Notes: a model not told the origin generated them from the sequence alone. 8,586 nt of DNA from an uncultured bacterium (GCA_903940375.1 CAJAKT010000460.1:1-8586), one strand, 5' to 3'; positions 1-7,042 are shown, numbered from the stretch's first letter. A program made the numbers and translations.

Positions 1-824
1 GAGACCGCGTCTTCTCCCCAGTTGATGCTGCCGATATTGATATCCCAGAAGTCCACGAGCGGGTCAAGGATGGCAATCGCCTTGATGCCCTCGTCCCCAG
101 ATCGGATACCCCTATCCCCCAAGCCGTACGGAGCCTCGAGCGTGTCGATGGCGAATCGAAGACCCACCGCACACTCCGGGACTGCCGCGTGAATGTCCTC
201 GACGAGCTCACGCATGAGCCGTATGCGGTTCTCGAACGCGCCACCGTACTGATCCGTGCGTCGGTTGTAGAACGGGTACAGGAAGAATGCCGGCAGCGAA
301 GCGACACCTGCATAGATGCTGATGAGGTCAAACCCCGCGCGCTCCGCGCGCACCGCTGCCGCCACGAAGTCACGACGGAGCTGGGCAATCTCAGTAGAGG
401 TCATCTCATGTGGGGTATTGGCAAATCGCAAGTCGTTCTGCACCTGGCTGACGCCGCGCGTAGAGGAACGGGACTCGCCGTTCTGCGCCAGTCCACCGCC
501 ATGCTTGAGTTCGATGCCAGCAAGCGCTCCGTGCGCATGGACCCGCTCAGTCATCAGGCTGAGGTTCTGGATGTCTCCCTCGTCCCAGATCCGAGCAGTC
601 ACGCCGCCAGGCATCTGATCGGCATCCGGCGTGATGACACAGGACTCCGTGAAAATCACGGCCCAACCACCATCCGCCTTCACCTCACGATGCGCTGCCT
701 GCATTCCCGGCTTCTCAGAGCCCGCGCCATTGCACTGCGGTACCTGCCAGAAGCGGTTCTTGGCAATCTTCGGGCCGACGGTGACCGGTTCGAACAGGAT
801 GTCGTGTCGCGGATCGCGAGACAT
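1..824 (-). CDS. Trimethylamine dehydrogenase-like FMN oxidoreductase, N-terminal part (truncated by window edge)
   Basis: The reverse strand reads open for 274 codons from an ATG at 824 to the window edge. GAGGAAGG (832-839) lies 7 nt upstream and supports this start. The protein begins MSRDPRHDILFEPV and closely resembles, from memory, the start of trimethylamine dehydrogenase, whose TIM-barrel binds FMN. Visible landmarks are N23-R24-F25, Cys31 in QVPQC (the position of the 6-S-cysteinyl-FMN cysteine), the loop NRRTDQYGG (187-195), Arg223 and W269-G-E-D272. The family members run to roughly 700 residues, with a 4Fe-4S cluster and a nucleotide-binding half; those parts lie outside the window. 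Pocket positions differ from trimethylamine dehydrogenase: Tyr60 is Ser61, His172 is Val174 and Tyr174 is Ser176, while Tyr169 (Tyr171) and Trp264 (Trp269) are kept. It is therefore probably an oxidative C-N cleaving enzyme for another amine. It follows the nitrilase gene by 48 nt, presumably in one operon. Family assignment is strong; substrate is unknown. Confidence 0.88.
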   Translation of the reverse strand, partial: MSRDPRHDILFEPVTVGPKIAKNRFWQVPQCNGAGSEKPGMQAAHREVKADGGWAVIFTESCVITPDADQMPGGVTARIWDEGDIQNLSLMTERVHAHGALAGIELKHGGGLAQNGESRSSTRGVSQVQNDLRFANTPHEMTSTEIAQLRRDFVAAAVRAERAGFDLISIYAGVASLPAFFLYPFYNRRTDQYGGAFENRIRLMRELVEDIHAAVPECAVGLRFAIDTLEAPYGLGDRGIRSGDEGIKAIAILDPLVDFWDINIGSINWGEDAV

Positions 825-872
825 GGGATGGCCTTCCTCGGAGGTTTGATGGCTGACAGGTAGGCCAGGGAG

Positions 873-1763
873 CTAGCCGTCGATTTCAATCGCTAAGCGG
901 CCACCCAAGACGGCATACGTGTCCGGCCGCCGATCACGAATGAGATGCGCCCCCGAATTCAGTTTGTAGGCGTCCTGGATTCCACCGGCGACGTCGATCT
1001 CCGCAATGGCCAGACCAGGATGGTCGTATCCCGTGGTCGCCACGATGCGTCCGCGCGGATCGATAATCTGCGAGATACCGAAGAAGTGACGACCACCGAT
1101 GTCGCCCACGAGATTCGACGAGAGGAACCAACGGTTGTTCTCTACCGCGCGGGTACGCTCGAACAGGATGTAATGATCGACCCACACGTCGTTCTCGCCC
1201 GCGGTGGGGTCATAGAGCCACCAGGCTGTCGGCATGACCAGTACGTCAGCACCGCGCAGCGTCAGCTCACGCGCAGCCTCCGGCCACGCTTTGTCGAAGC
1301 AGATCATCATGCCGACATTCCCCAGCACGGTGTCGTAGACCGGCCAATCCGACCCGGGCCTCCAGAACACCTTCTCCTGGATGGCCAGATGGACCTTGTG
1401 GTAGGTACCGGTCACTCCCCCTTCGGGGGTAACGAGGACGGAGGCGTTGTACGCCACGCCTGGTCGGGATCCCTGCTCCGTCATGCCGAAGATGACGGAC
1501 AGGTTCAACTCCCGCGAGAGAGCCTCGATCCGCTGCACCCGAGGGCCGCTCAACGACTCCGCCGATCCCGCGACGTCGTCGATCATCGCCTCCTCCTCCT
1601 CCGCCAAGTAGGCACGGGGGTAGCCCTGAAGGCTGCATTCGGGGAAGACGAGGAACTCGACTCCCTCCGCTGCTGCCTCGCGCATGTATGACTCATAGAG
1701 GGCGAGATTGCGCTCAGTGTCGTAGCTCCCGGGGAAGCTGCATACGGCGACGACTGACTTCAT
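873..1763 (-). CDS. Nitrilase-superfamily carbon-nitrogen hydrolase (amidase/nitrilase type)
   Basis: This 296-residue protein has the usual length of a single-domain CN-hydrolase and carries the complete Glu-Lys-Cys triad: Glu42 in FPECSLQGY, Lys123 in YHKVHL and Cys155 in MICFDKAWPE. A further Glu130 follows the lysine (HLAIQEKVF), as expected for the extra glutamate of this fold. It should act in the cytoplasm, since no signal peptide is seen, and hydrolyse a non-peptide C-N bond (amide, carbamoyl or nitrile) through a cysteine thioester. The start is ATG at 1763, with GGAGGT a few nucleotides upstream. It is the first gene of a minus-strand operon with the flavoprotein behind it, and it is driven from the divergent region shared with the GcvT-like gene. 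This context suggests a role in degrading an amide-containing or nitrile-containing N-methyl compound, but the specificity cannot be read from the sequence. Family membership is certain; distinguishing amidase, N-carbamoylase and nitrilase activity is not possible here. Confidence 0.93.
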   Translation of the reverse strand: MKSVVAVCSFPGSYDTERNLALYESYMREAAAEGVEFLVFPECSLQGYPRAYLAEEEEAMIDDVAGSAESLSGPRVQRIEALSRELNLSVIFGMTEQGSRPGVAYNASVLVTPEGGVTGTYHKVHLAIQEKVFWRPGSDWPVYDTVLGNVGMMICFDKAWPEAARELTLRGADVLVMPTAWWLYDPTAGENDVWVDHYILFERTRAVENNRWFLSSNLVGDIGGRHFFGISQIIDPRGRIVATTGYDHPGLAIAEIDVAGGIQDAYKLNSGAHLIRDRRPDTYAVLGGRLAIEIDG

Positions 1764-1847
1764 AGGGACCTCCAGGTCGTGATCGGTCGGTGACGAGAAC
1801 AGATCAGTTATCTTCCGGCAGACGACTTACTTAGGACGGGAAACGCA

Positions 1848-1859
1848 GCAAGCGTTTGC
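1848..1859. promoter_or_regulatory. Possible LacI/PurR-family operator
   Basis: GCAAGCGTTTGC is a near-perfect palindrome (10 of 12 positions) with a central CG, the form typical of LacI-family operators. It resembles the PurR-type core GCAAACGTTTGC. It overlaps a second perfect inverted repeat, AAACGC-5 nt-GCGTTT (1841-1857). It lies in the predicted 5' leader of the nitrilase gene, about 85-95 bp before its start codon. A repressor roadblock or an RNA hairpin is possible. No LacI-type gene is in the window. Confidence 0.35.
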
Positions 1860-1956
1860 GCCTTCCCAGCGTTCGTTCCGTGCCATGTGAACAAGCGGTG
1901 GTTCTCCTTGCCATCGGACCGCGAAGCGTCGCCAACTCGTGCCCTCGCTCTGCGTC

Positions 1957-1976
1957 CGATCGATCGATCGATCGAT
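1957..1976. repeat. (CGAT)x5 tandem repeat, putative operator of the nitrilase operon
   Basis: Five perfect CGAT units form a self-complementary 20-bp tract directly downstream of the predicted nitrilase-operon promoter, at about +1 to +20. Related tracts lie at the same relative place in the other two promoters of the cluster (2092-2111 and 8264-8278). The repeated occurrence at promoters argues for a protein-binding site rather than a chance microsatellite. Confidence 0.6.
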
Positions 1977-1983
1977 TTAGCAC

Positions 1984-2012
1984 ATCATGGGTGCGGGTTC
2001 GATGGCCGTCAA
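1984..2012 (-). promoter_or_regulatory. Predicted promoter of nitrilase-flavoprotein operon
   Basis: On the reverse strand TTGACG (2007-2012) is followed after 17 bp by CATGAT (1984-1989), which matches 4 of 6 positions of a sigma-70-type -10 box. The start of transcription would fall near 1977, at the edge of the CGAT tract. Seen in sequence; function inferred. Confidence 0.55.
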
Positions 2013-2054
2013 GCATCTTGGGAAGAAAACTTTCGCAACGGAGCTGCCCACCCC

Positions 2055-2083
2055 TTGACGGCCCGATCGGTCATCACTAATCT
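2055..2083 (+). promoter_or_regulatory. Predicted promoter of GcvT-like/purU operon
   Basis: TTGACG (2055-2060) is followed after exactly 17 bp by TAATCT (2078-2083). The -10 box is weak, which fits a regulated promoter. Transcription would start near 2090, right before the CGAN tract. The -35 box shares the extended string TTGACGGCC with the divergent nitrilase promoter. Confidence 0.55.
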
Positions 2084-2091
2084 CCAATCAT

Positions 2092-2111
2092 CGAACGAAC
2101 GATCGATCGAC
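2092..2111. repeat. CGAN tandem repeat, putative operator of GcvT-like/purU operon
   Basis: Two CGAA units, two CGAT units and one CGAC unit form five tetranucleotides in a row. They contain the self-complementary core CGATCG and lie at about +2 to +21 of the predicted transcript. This is the second of three such tracts in the cluster. Confidence 0.6.
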
Positions 2112-2162
2112 TGTGGGCACGCTCCTCTCCCGCACACCCGCCACTCACGAGCGAGGCCTAAC

Positions 2163-3356
2163 GTGACCGTCAACCCCTTCCGCACATCACCCGCCTACGA
2201 AGCCCATATCGCAGCCGGGGCGGCCTTCCACGTAAACAGTGACTGGCGCCGGGTTGACTACTTCGCCGACAATCAGACTCCCGAATTCGAAGCACTGCGC
2301 CCAGTCGGCTACGACGGGCCTGCCTGGTCGACAGCAGTGGTCGCGGAACACCACGCCGTCCGCACGACGGCCGGGCTCTTCGATTTCAGCACGTTCGGCA
2401 AGATCGAGGTTGCCGGGCCCGGTGCTTCCTCCCTGCTCGAGTGGGTGTGCTCAAACCGCGTCTCGCGTGGACCCGGCCGCATCACCTATACCCAGATGCT
2501 CAACGAGAGCGGCGGGGTGATCGGTGACTTCACGGTGTCGCAGTTGGGTCCAGAGCATTTCGTCGCCATCACCAACACGGGCGCTCTCGCACACGACCTC
2601 GAGTGGATATCGGCTCAGGCGCGGAATCCGTCCTCGCCCATCGACGGCCCTGTGGCAATCACGGACGTCACGAACGGATGGGCGTGTTTCGGCCTGTGGG
2701 GTCCCCTCGCCCGCGACATCCTGCAGCCGATGGTGGACACGTCACTAGCAACAGCGGACTTCCCCTACATGCAGTTCCGCGATGCCTCCATCGGTGGCGT
2801 CGCCGTCAGGCTCGCCCGAGTCACGTTCGTTGGAGAGCTCGGCTGGGAGATCTACGTTCCCACTGGCTACGGAAGGTGGCTGTGGCAGGAGCTCTCCGAG
2901 GCCGTTTCGGCCGCCGGCGGCCGACGCGGGGCGTTCATGTGCGTCGATTCGCTACGGGCCGAGAAGGGATACCTCTACCTCGGTGACGACCTCACAGCAG
3001 ATAGGACGCCGTTCGAGAGCGGCCTGGCGAAGTTCGTGGATATGAAGAAGGACTTCATCGGGCGCTCCGCCCTCGAGGGCGCGACCGAGCCCGCCGAACT
3101 GCTCCAGTGCATCACCGTGCAGGAGCCGAATCTCGTCCTGCGCGGTGGCGAGCGTGTAACCGGTGCCGGTATCGACACGCAACTCACCAGCGGTGGCATC
3201 TCTTACACGCTCGGCGGAGCTATCGGCTTCGCCTATCTGCCAGCTGATCTGCCCAGCGGGTCTCGCCTATCGATCGAGGTAGACGGCAGGTCACTGGAAG
3301 CAACGGTCGCAACCCAGCCGCTGTACGACCCGACAGGTGCGCATTTCCGCGGGTAA
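2163..3356 (+). CDS. GcvT-like tetrahydrofolate-dependent aminomethyltransferase (stand-alone)
   Basis: This 397-residue protein belongs to the glycine-cleavage T-protein family. It most resembles the folate domain fused to the C-terminus of dimethylglycine and sarcosine dehydrogenases. Its N-terminus (SPAYEAHIAAGAAF, then the WRRVDYFAD region near 28-36 and AEHHAVRTTAGLFD at 61-74) is the lead-in seen in those fused enzymes. Folate-domain landmarks are YTQMLNESGGVIGD (109-122, with Asp122 at the catalytic aspartate position), GLWGPLARD (177-185), RVTFVGELGWEIYVP (219-233) and the later VDSLRAEKGY. The expected role is transfer of a methylene group from an oxidised N-methyl amine to THF, giving 5,10-methylene-THF in the cytoplasm. 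The GTG start at 2163 is chosen because GCGAGG lies 6 nt upstream and the family N-terminus begins here. The frame is open further upstream, but that part overlaps the promoter. No FAD domain is attached, so the oxidation partner must be separate; the flavoprotein of the divergent operon is the obvious candidate. Confidence 0.9.
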   Translation: MTVNPFRTSPAYEAHIAAGAAFHVNSDWRRVDYFADNQTPEFEALRPVGYDGPAWSTAVVAEHHAVRTTAGLFDFSTFGKIEVAGPGASSLLEWVCSNRVSRGPGRITYTQMLNESGGVIGDFTVSQLGPEHFVAITNTGALAHDLEWISAQARNPSSPIDGPVAITDVTNGWACFGLWGPLARDILQPMVDTSLATADFPYMQFRDASIGGVAVRLARVTFVGELGWEIYVPTGYGRWLWQELSEAVSAAGGRRGAFMCVDSLRAEKGYLYLGDDLTADRTPFESGLAKFVDMKKDFIGRSALEGATEPAELLQCITVQEPNLVLRGGERVTGAGIDTQLTSGGISYTLGGAIGFAYLPADLPSGSRLSIEVDGRSLEATVATQPLYDPTGAHFRG

Positions 3357-3433
3357 CACCCAACCGCATGGGCTCTCGGACCTGCGCCTAGCCAACCCCC
3401 CAGATGCGCGCTTCGAACGATGGAAGGCAGAAC

Positions 3434-4309
3434 TTGAGCACCGTCAATGCACTCGAGCGCGGTCAGTTCCTGCTAACCATTGTGTGCGCGGATCGACCCG
3501 GCATTGTCTACGCCGTGTCGAGCTTCCTCGTTCAACGCGAATGCACCATCGTCCAGAGCCAGCAGTACGGTGACCCGGAAACGGGACTCTTCTTCATGAG
3601 GGTCCACTTTGAGGGAATCAGCGGACCCATGAACCTCGAGTCCCTGCGACAGGGCTTCACTTCCGTGGGTGATTCATTCTCGATGGAATGGCAGCTTCGT
3701 CGCGCACAGGATCCTGAGCGAATGCTGATCATGGTCTCGCGGTTCGGGCACTGCCTGAATGACCTGCTGTTCCGGCACAGCATTGGTGCACTCCCGGTCA
3801 CCATTCCCGCAGTTGTCTCCAACCACCGTGACTTCGAGGGACTAGTCGAGTCGTACGGGATTCCCTTCATCCACCTTCCCGTAGCCCCAGACACAAAGGA
3901 TGCGGCTGAAGCGAGCCTCCTAGAGATCGTGCGGCACGAGCAGGTCGACTTCGTCGTTCTCGCCCGCTACATGCAGGTGCTGTCTGATGCCGTGTGCAGG
4001 GAGTTACAGGGTCGCGTGATCAACATCCACCATTCCTTCCTCCCCAGTTTCAAGGGAGCCCGCCCGTACCAGCAGGCACACGGCCGAGGAGTGAAACTCA
4101 TCGGCGCCACCGCGCACTATGTGACGGCAGATCTCGACGAGGGACCGATCATCGAGCAGGAGATCACCAGGGTGAACCACTCACTCGACGCCAAGGATCT
4201 GGAAGCTGCGGGACGCGACGTCGAGTGCCGAGCCCTCACCAAGGCCGTCACCTGGCATGCGGAGAGCCGCGTACTTCTCAACGGCGGTCGGACGGTCGTG
4301 TTCACCTAA
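3434..4309 (+). CDS. purU: Formyltetrahydrofolate deformylase
   Basis: PurU hydrolyses 10-formyl-THF to formate and THF in the cytoplasm. The protein has an N-terminal ACT domain (roughly residues 10-85, beginning with the PurU-typical VCADRPGIVYAVSSFL) followed by a formyltransferase-type catalytic domain. It carries the PurU hallmarks GHCLNDLL, VINIHHSFLPSFKGARPY, KLIGATAHYVTADLDEGPII and EQEITRVNH. The catalytic Asn-x-His and Asp correspond to Asn197, His199 and Asp235. TTG at 3434 is preferred because GGAAGG lies 6 nt upstream. An in-frame ATG at 3404 has no ribosome binding site and would add ten residues. The resulting 291 residues match the usual 280-290. It follows the GcvT-like gene by 77 bp on the same strand, presumably in one operon. 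PurU genes are known beside sarcosine-oxidase operons in actinobacteria, so a role in dissimilating C1 units rather than purine synthesis is likely. Confidence 0.93.
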   Translation: MSTVNALERGQFLLTIVCADRPGIVYAVSSFLVQRECTIVQSQQYGDPETGLFFMRVHFEGISGPMNLESLRQGFTSVGDSFSMEWQLRRAQDPERMLIMVSRFGHCLNDLLFRHSIGALPVTIPAVVSNHRDFEGLVESYGIPFIHLPVAPDTKDAAEASLLEIVRHEQVDFVVLARYMQVLSDAVCRELQGRVINIHHSFLPSFKGARPYQQAHGRGVKLIGATAHYVTADLDEGPIIEQEITRVNHSLDAKDLEAAGRDVECRALTKAVTWHAESRVLLNGGRTVVFT

Positions 4310-4321
4310 GTCATTCGGGGT
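4310..4321. other. 12-bp convergent junction between purU and potA-like gene
   Basis: The stop codons of the two convergent operons are separated by only 12 bp. No hairpin followed by a T-run is visible here, so transcripts probably overlap or end inside the opposing gene. Confidence 0.7.
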
Positions 4322-5374
4322 TCACGGCGCAGACAGCAGCACTCCCTTATCCGGCGCCCACGCCAGGTGGACGTGAGCACCACGCACCACACTGGCTGTT
4401 CCTTGGCAGGTGAAGATGACCGGGGAGAGGTGGCCGGCGACTTCCACAGCGACGGTGGACCGACCGCCGTAGAACTGCGTATCAAGGACTAGACCGGTGA
4501 GGCGCGACTCCGACTCGCTCACCAATCGGACATCCTCGGGACGCACGATCAGGACGGCAGCTTCACTGGTCTGCTCCCCCACCACCAAACCGGGCAGGTG
4601 TCCGATACCTGGGACATCGACCCCCTCCGGCACACGACGACCGTGGAACGCGTTGCTCGAACCAACGAAATCCGCCACGAATGCTGTGCTTGGCCGCGCA
4701 TAAAGTTCCACGGGGCTCGCGATCTGTTCAACGCGACCATTGGACATCACGGCGATACGGTCAGCCATCGACATCGCCTCCTCCTGGTCATGGGTCACAA
4801 CGACGAAGGTGATACCGACCTCATGCTGCAGTCGCTTGAGTTCGAGTTGCATCTCCGCGCGCACCTTGCGGTCGAGGGCGGAGAGTGGCTCGTCTAGGAG
4901 CAGGAGGCGTGGCCTCTTGACGATGGCGCGTGCCAGCGCCACCCGCTGGCGTTGTCCCCCAGACAGCTGGGCCGGCCGCCGACGGGCCTTGTCGCTGAGG
5001 CCAACGGTGCTGAGGACCTGTGCCACTCGGTCCCTGATTTCATCCTTCGGGCAGCCCTCCCGCTCCAGTCCGTAGGCGACATTCTTCTCGACAGACATGT
5101 GCGGAAACAGGGCGTAGGACTGGAACATCAAGTTGATGGGTCGATGGTTCGGCGGAATCGCCAAAAGGTCACGATCATCAATCATCACCGTTCCGGAGTC
5201 CGGGTGCTCGAATCCGGCAAGCACCCGCAACAGCGTCGTCTTGCCGCAGCCGGACGGACCCAGCAGGGCGAAGAACTCGTTCTCATGGATTTCCAGACTG
5301 ACGGAATCCAGTGCGACCACGTCACCGAATGACCGGCGAACATCAGTGATGGTGAGGAGCGGGTTCATGTTCAC
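4322..5374 (-). CDS. potA: Polyamine-type ABC transporter ATP-binding protein (PotA-like)
   Basis: This 350-residue ATPase energises the importer from the cytoplasmic face. Walker A GPSGCGKT is at 39-46, the Q-loop Gln is 85 (LMFQSYALFPHMSV), the signature LSGGQRQR at 137-144, Walker B LLLLDEP at 157-163 and the switch histidine His195 (VVVTHDQEEA). The C-terminal hundred or so residues (RPEDVRLV onward) form the TOBE regulatory domain usual for PotA and other MOI-type ATPases. MFQSYALFPHMSVEKNVAYGL is characteristic of the PotA group. The GTG start at 5374 overlaps the permease stop (GTGA). An ATG two codons later (5368) is equally possible, and neither has a clear ribosome binding site, so translational coupling is expected. 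It is the last gene of the operon. Confidence 0.93.
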   Translation of the reverse strand: MNMNPLLTITDVRRSFGDVVALDSVSLEIHENEFFALLGPSGCGKTTLLRVLAGFEHPDSGTVMIDDRDLLAIPPNHRPINLMFQSYALFPHMSVEKNVAYGLEREGCPKDEIRDRVAQVLSTVGLSDKARRRPAQLSGGQRQRVALARAIVKRPRLLLLDEPLSALDRKVRAEMQLELKRLQHEVGITFVVVTHDQEEAMSMADRIAVMSNGRVEQIASPVELYARPSTAFVADFVGSSNAFHGRRVPEGVDVPGIGHLPGLVVGEQTSEAAVLIVRPEDVRLVSESESRLTGLVLDTQFYGGRSTVAVEVAGHLSPVIFTCQGTASVVRGAHVHLAWAPDKGVLLSAP

Positions 5375-6150
5375 GTCACGTCCGTGGTTCGGGTCATGCG
5401 CTGGGCAGCGATCACGACGGTGAATGAGACAAGCAGGAGGATCGCAGCGAGCGCATTGATCTCGGGCGTGACCCCGAAGCGCACCATGGAGTAGATGACG
5501 ATCGGCAGAGTCGGCGTTGACGGACCGTCAGTGAAGAACGCAATGACGAACTCATCAAGTGACAGAGTGAAGACAAGCAGCGCACCTGCCACGATGGCTG
5601 GCAGCAGTGTCGGAACCGTGATGCGGAAGAACGTGGACCAAGCAGTTGCGCCAAGATCCTGACTGGCCTCCTCAAGGCTCGGGTCCACCTGCCCGATGCG
5701 AGCGGTAACGACGGCCGCGACGAACGCCAGTCCGAACACCACGTGCGCCAGCAGCACCGAATGCAGGCCAACCGTCATCCCGACGAAGCTGAACATGACG
5801 AGGAGCCCAATGGCGAGCGCCAGGTCGGGAACGATTGCGGGCGTTAGCGCATACGCCTGGAGCACCGCCGATCGTGTATAGCGCGCTAGGCCAATAGCGA
5901 GCAGCGTCCCTAGGATCGTCGCAAAGACCGTGGCCCCGACGGCGACGATCATCGTGTTGATGAATCCCTCACGGATGACGTCATCCTGAAAGAGCTTCTC
6001 GTACCACTTGAGGCTGAATCCCGTCCAGTTGAACGGCAATTTGCTGGCGTTGAAGGACATCACGACGACGACAGCAATGGGGATGTAGAGGAAGGCGTAC
6101 GTCAGGAACAGCGGCACCCGCAGCCAACCGATGCTACGCACGCGAGTCAC
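5371..6150 (-). CDS. potC: Polyamine-type ABC transporter permease (PotC-like)
   Basis: This 259-residue inner-membrane protein has six predicted hydrophobic segments. The first is at about 12-32, followed by segments near 65-88, 100-125, 130-150, 182-204 and 231-250. The EAA loop that docks the ATPase is at about 160-180 (EEASQDLGATAWSTFFRITVP). The segment FTLSLDEFVIAFFTDGP (194-210) is typical of PotC. The GTG start at 6150 lies within the end of the upstream permease gene (17-bp overlap). A second in-frame GTG at 6141 is possible. It would pair with the PotB-like permease to form the channel. Confidence 0.92.
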   Translation of the reverse strand: MTRVRSIGWLRVPLFLTYAFLYIPIAVVVVMSFNASKLPFNWTGFSLKWYEKLFQDDVIREGFINTMIVAVGATVFATILGTLLAIGLARYTRSAVLQAYALTPAIVPDLALAIGLLVMFSFVGMTVGLHSVLLAHVVFGLAFVAAVVTARIGQVDPSLEEASQDLGATAWSTFFRITVPTLLPAIVAGALLVFTLSLDEFVIAFFTDGPSTPTLPIVIYSMVRFGVTPEINALAAILLLVSFTVVIAAQRMTRTTDVT

Positions 6151-7042
6151 CGACGTTGATGCGTCGAGAGACGTATCCCTGGACAGCGAACAGTAGGACC
6201 AGGAACCCGACCATCATCAGCGCCAACACCGAGCCGAAGGGCCAGTCGCGTGCCTTCAGGAATTGGTCGCGGACCAGATTCCCGACCATCACCGTCTTTC
6301 CGCCCCCCAGAAGCTCAGGGACGATGAAGTTCCCCACACTCGGCACGAACACGAAGATCGCGCCGATCATCGCGGCGGGCAGAGTCAAGGGCAAAGTGAC
6401 ATCGATGAAGGCCCGGGCCCGGCCAGCGCCAAGGTTGCGCGCCGCTTCGAGGAGCGACCAGTCCAGCCTTTCCATGGATGCGTAGAGCGGCAGGATCATA
6501 AGAGGTAGGTAGGCGTAGAGCAGTCCCAGGATGACCGCCTCGCGCGTGTAGAGCAGGGCCAAAGGCTGGTCGATCACTCCGATGGAGAGCAGGCCTCTGT
6601 TCAGAATCCCCTCCGAGTTGAGGAGCAGGATCCAGGCGTAGGTCCGAATCAGGAAATTGCTCCAGAACGGGAGGACAACGAGAATGACCGCCACAGTGCG
6701 CCACTTAGGCGGCAACTTCGCGATCGCGTAGGCCACTGGGTACCCGATGATCAACGCCAACACTGTGGTTATCGAGGCGATCAGAAGTGTGTTTCCTAGG
6801 ACGGAAACGTAGACCGGCTCCAGGGCACGAGTGAAACTGTCGAGCGAGAATGAGAGCCGAACGCCACCGTAGGGCGCCTTCTCCAGAAACGCATAGGACA
6901 GGATGAAACCCAGCGGGATTGCCATGAACAGGCTGATGTAGAGCAATCCCGGACCGAGGAAAATCGCACGTGACGTCCGAGTCCGGCGCTTGTTGCCGCC
7001 GGACCCGGACGCGCTTGTCAGCTGTGACGAAGGCACGGTCAA
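6134..7042 (-). CDS. potB: Polyamine-type ABC transporter permease (PotB-like)
   Basis: This 302-residue membrane protein has a basic N-terminal tail (NKRRTRTSR, 17-25) and six hydrophobic stretches, at about 26-53, 82-108, 116-141, 166-190, 218-242 and 270-291. LPFWSNFLIRTYAWILLL (124-141) is the PotB hallmark. The EAA loop is EAARNLGAGRARAFIDVTLP (199-218). The longest start is TTG at 7042, sharing TTGA with the binding-protein stop codon. A GTG two codons later (7036), just after that stop, is an equally good choice. Neither has a strong ribosome binding site, so expression is probably coupled to the upstream gene. Confidence 0.92.
   Translation of the reverse strand: MTVPSSQLTSASGSGGNKRRTRTSRAIFLGPGLLYISLFMAIPLGFILSYAFLEKAPYGGVRLSFSLDSFTRALEPVYVSVLGNTLLIASITTVLALIIGYPVAYAIAKLPPKWRTVAVILVVLPFWSNFLIRTYAWILLLNSEGILNRGLLSIGVIDQPLALLYTREAVILGLLYAYLPLMILPLYASMERLDWSLLEAARNLGAGRARAFIDVTLPLTLPAAMIGAIFVFVPSVGNFIVPELLGGGKTVMVGNLVRDQFLKARDWPFGSVLALMMVGFLVLLFAVQGYVSRRINVGDSRA

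Larger units (their letters stand above)
1764..2162. promoter_or_regulatory. Divergent intergenic control region between nitrilase operon and GcvT-like operon
   Basis: This 399-bp gap holds two back-to-back promoters whose TTGACG boxes are 42 bp apart, two CGAN repeat tracts at the predicted transcription starts, and a LacI-family-like palindrome inside the nitrilase leader. The predicted leader of the nitrilase mRNA is long, about 210 nt. That of the GcvT-like gene is about 70 nt. An open frame runs through part of the region into the GcvT-like gene (from 1887), but it spans the promoter and has unrelated composition, so it is not coding. No tRNA or recognisable riboswitch was seen. Confidence 0.8.

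Noticed and set aside
189..863. A 224-codon plus-strand open frame opposite the flavoprotein gene
   Set aside because: The opposite strand encodes a clear trimethylamine-dehydrogenase-like protein with conserved motifs. The plus-strand frame is a shadow caused by high GC.
945..1691. A 248-codon plus-strand open frame opposite the nitrilase gene
   Set aside because: It is antisense to a gene with a full catalytic triad, has no recognisable domain and lacks a convincing ribosome binding site.
1957..1976. Phase-variable microsatellite
   Set aside because: The five CGAT units could slip, but the tract is not within a coding frame, is short, and recurs in imperfect form at two other promoters. 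A binding site explains this better.
1764..1976. Riboswitch in the long nitrilase leader
   Set aside because: The leader length is suggestive, but no known aptamer core was recognised and only one short hairpin is evident.
1887..2162. A 92-codon in-frame extension upstream of the GcvT-like gene
   Set aside because: It runs through the predicted promoter, the CGAN tracts and the divergent control region. Its sequence has no resemblance to the family N-terminus, and the GTG at 2163 has its own ribosome binding site.
3260..3280. A further CGATCGA string inside the GcvT-like gene
   Set aside because: It is short, lies within coding sequence and has no promoter-like elements around it, so it is taken as chance.
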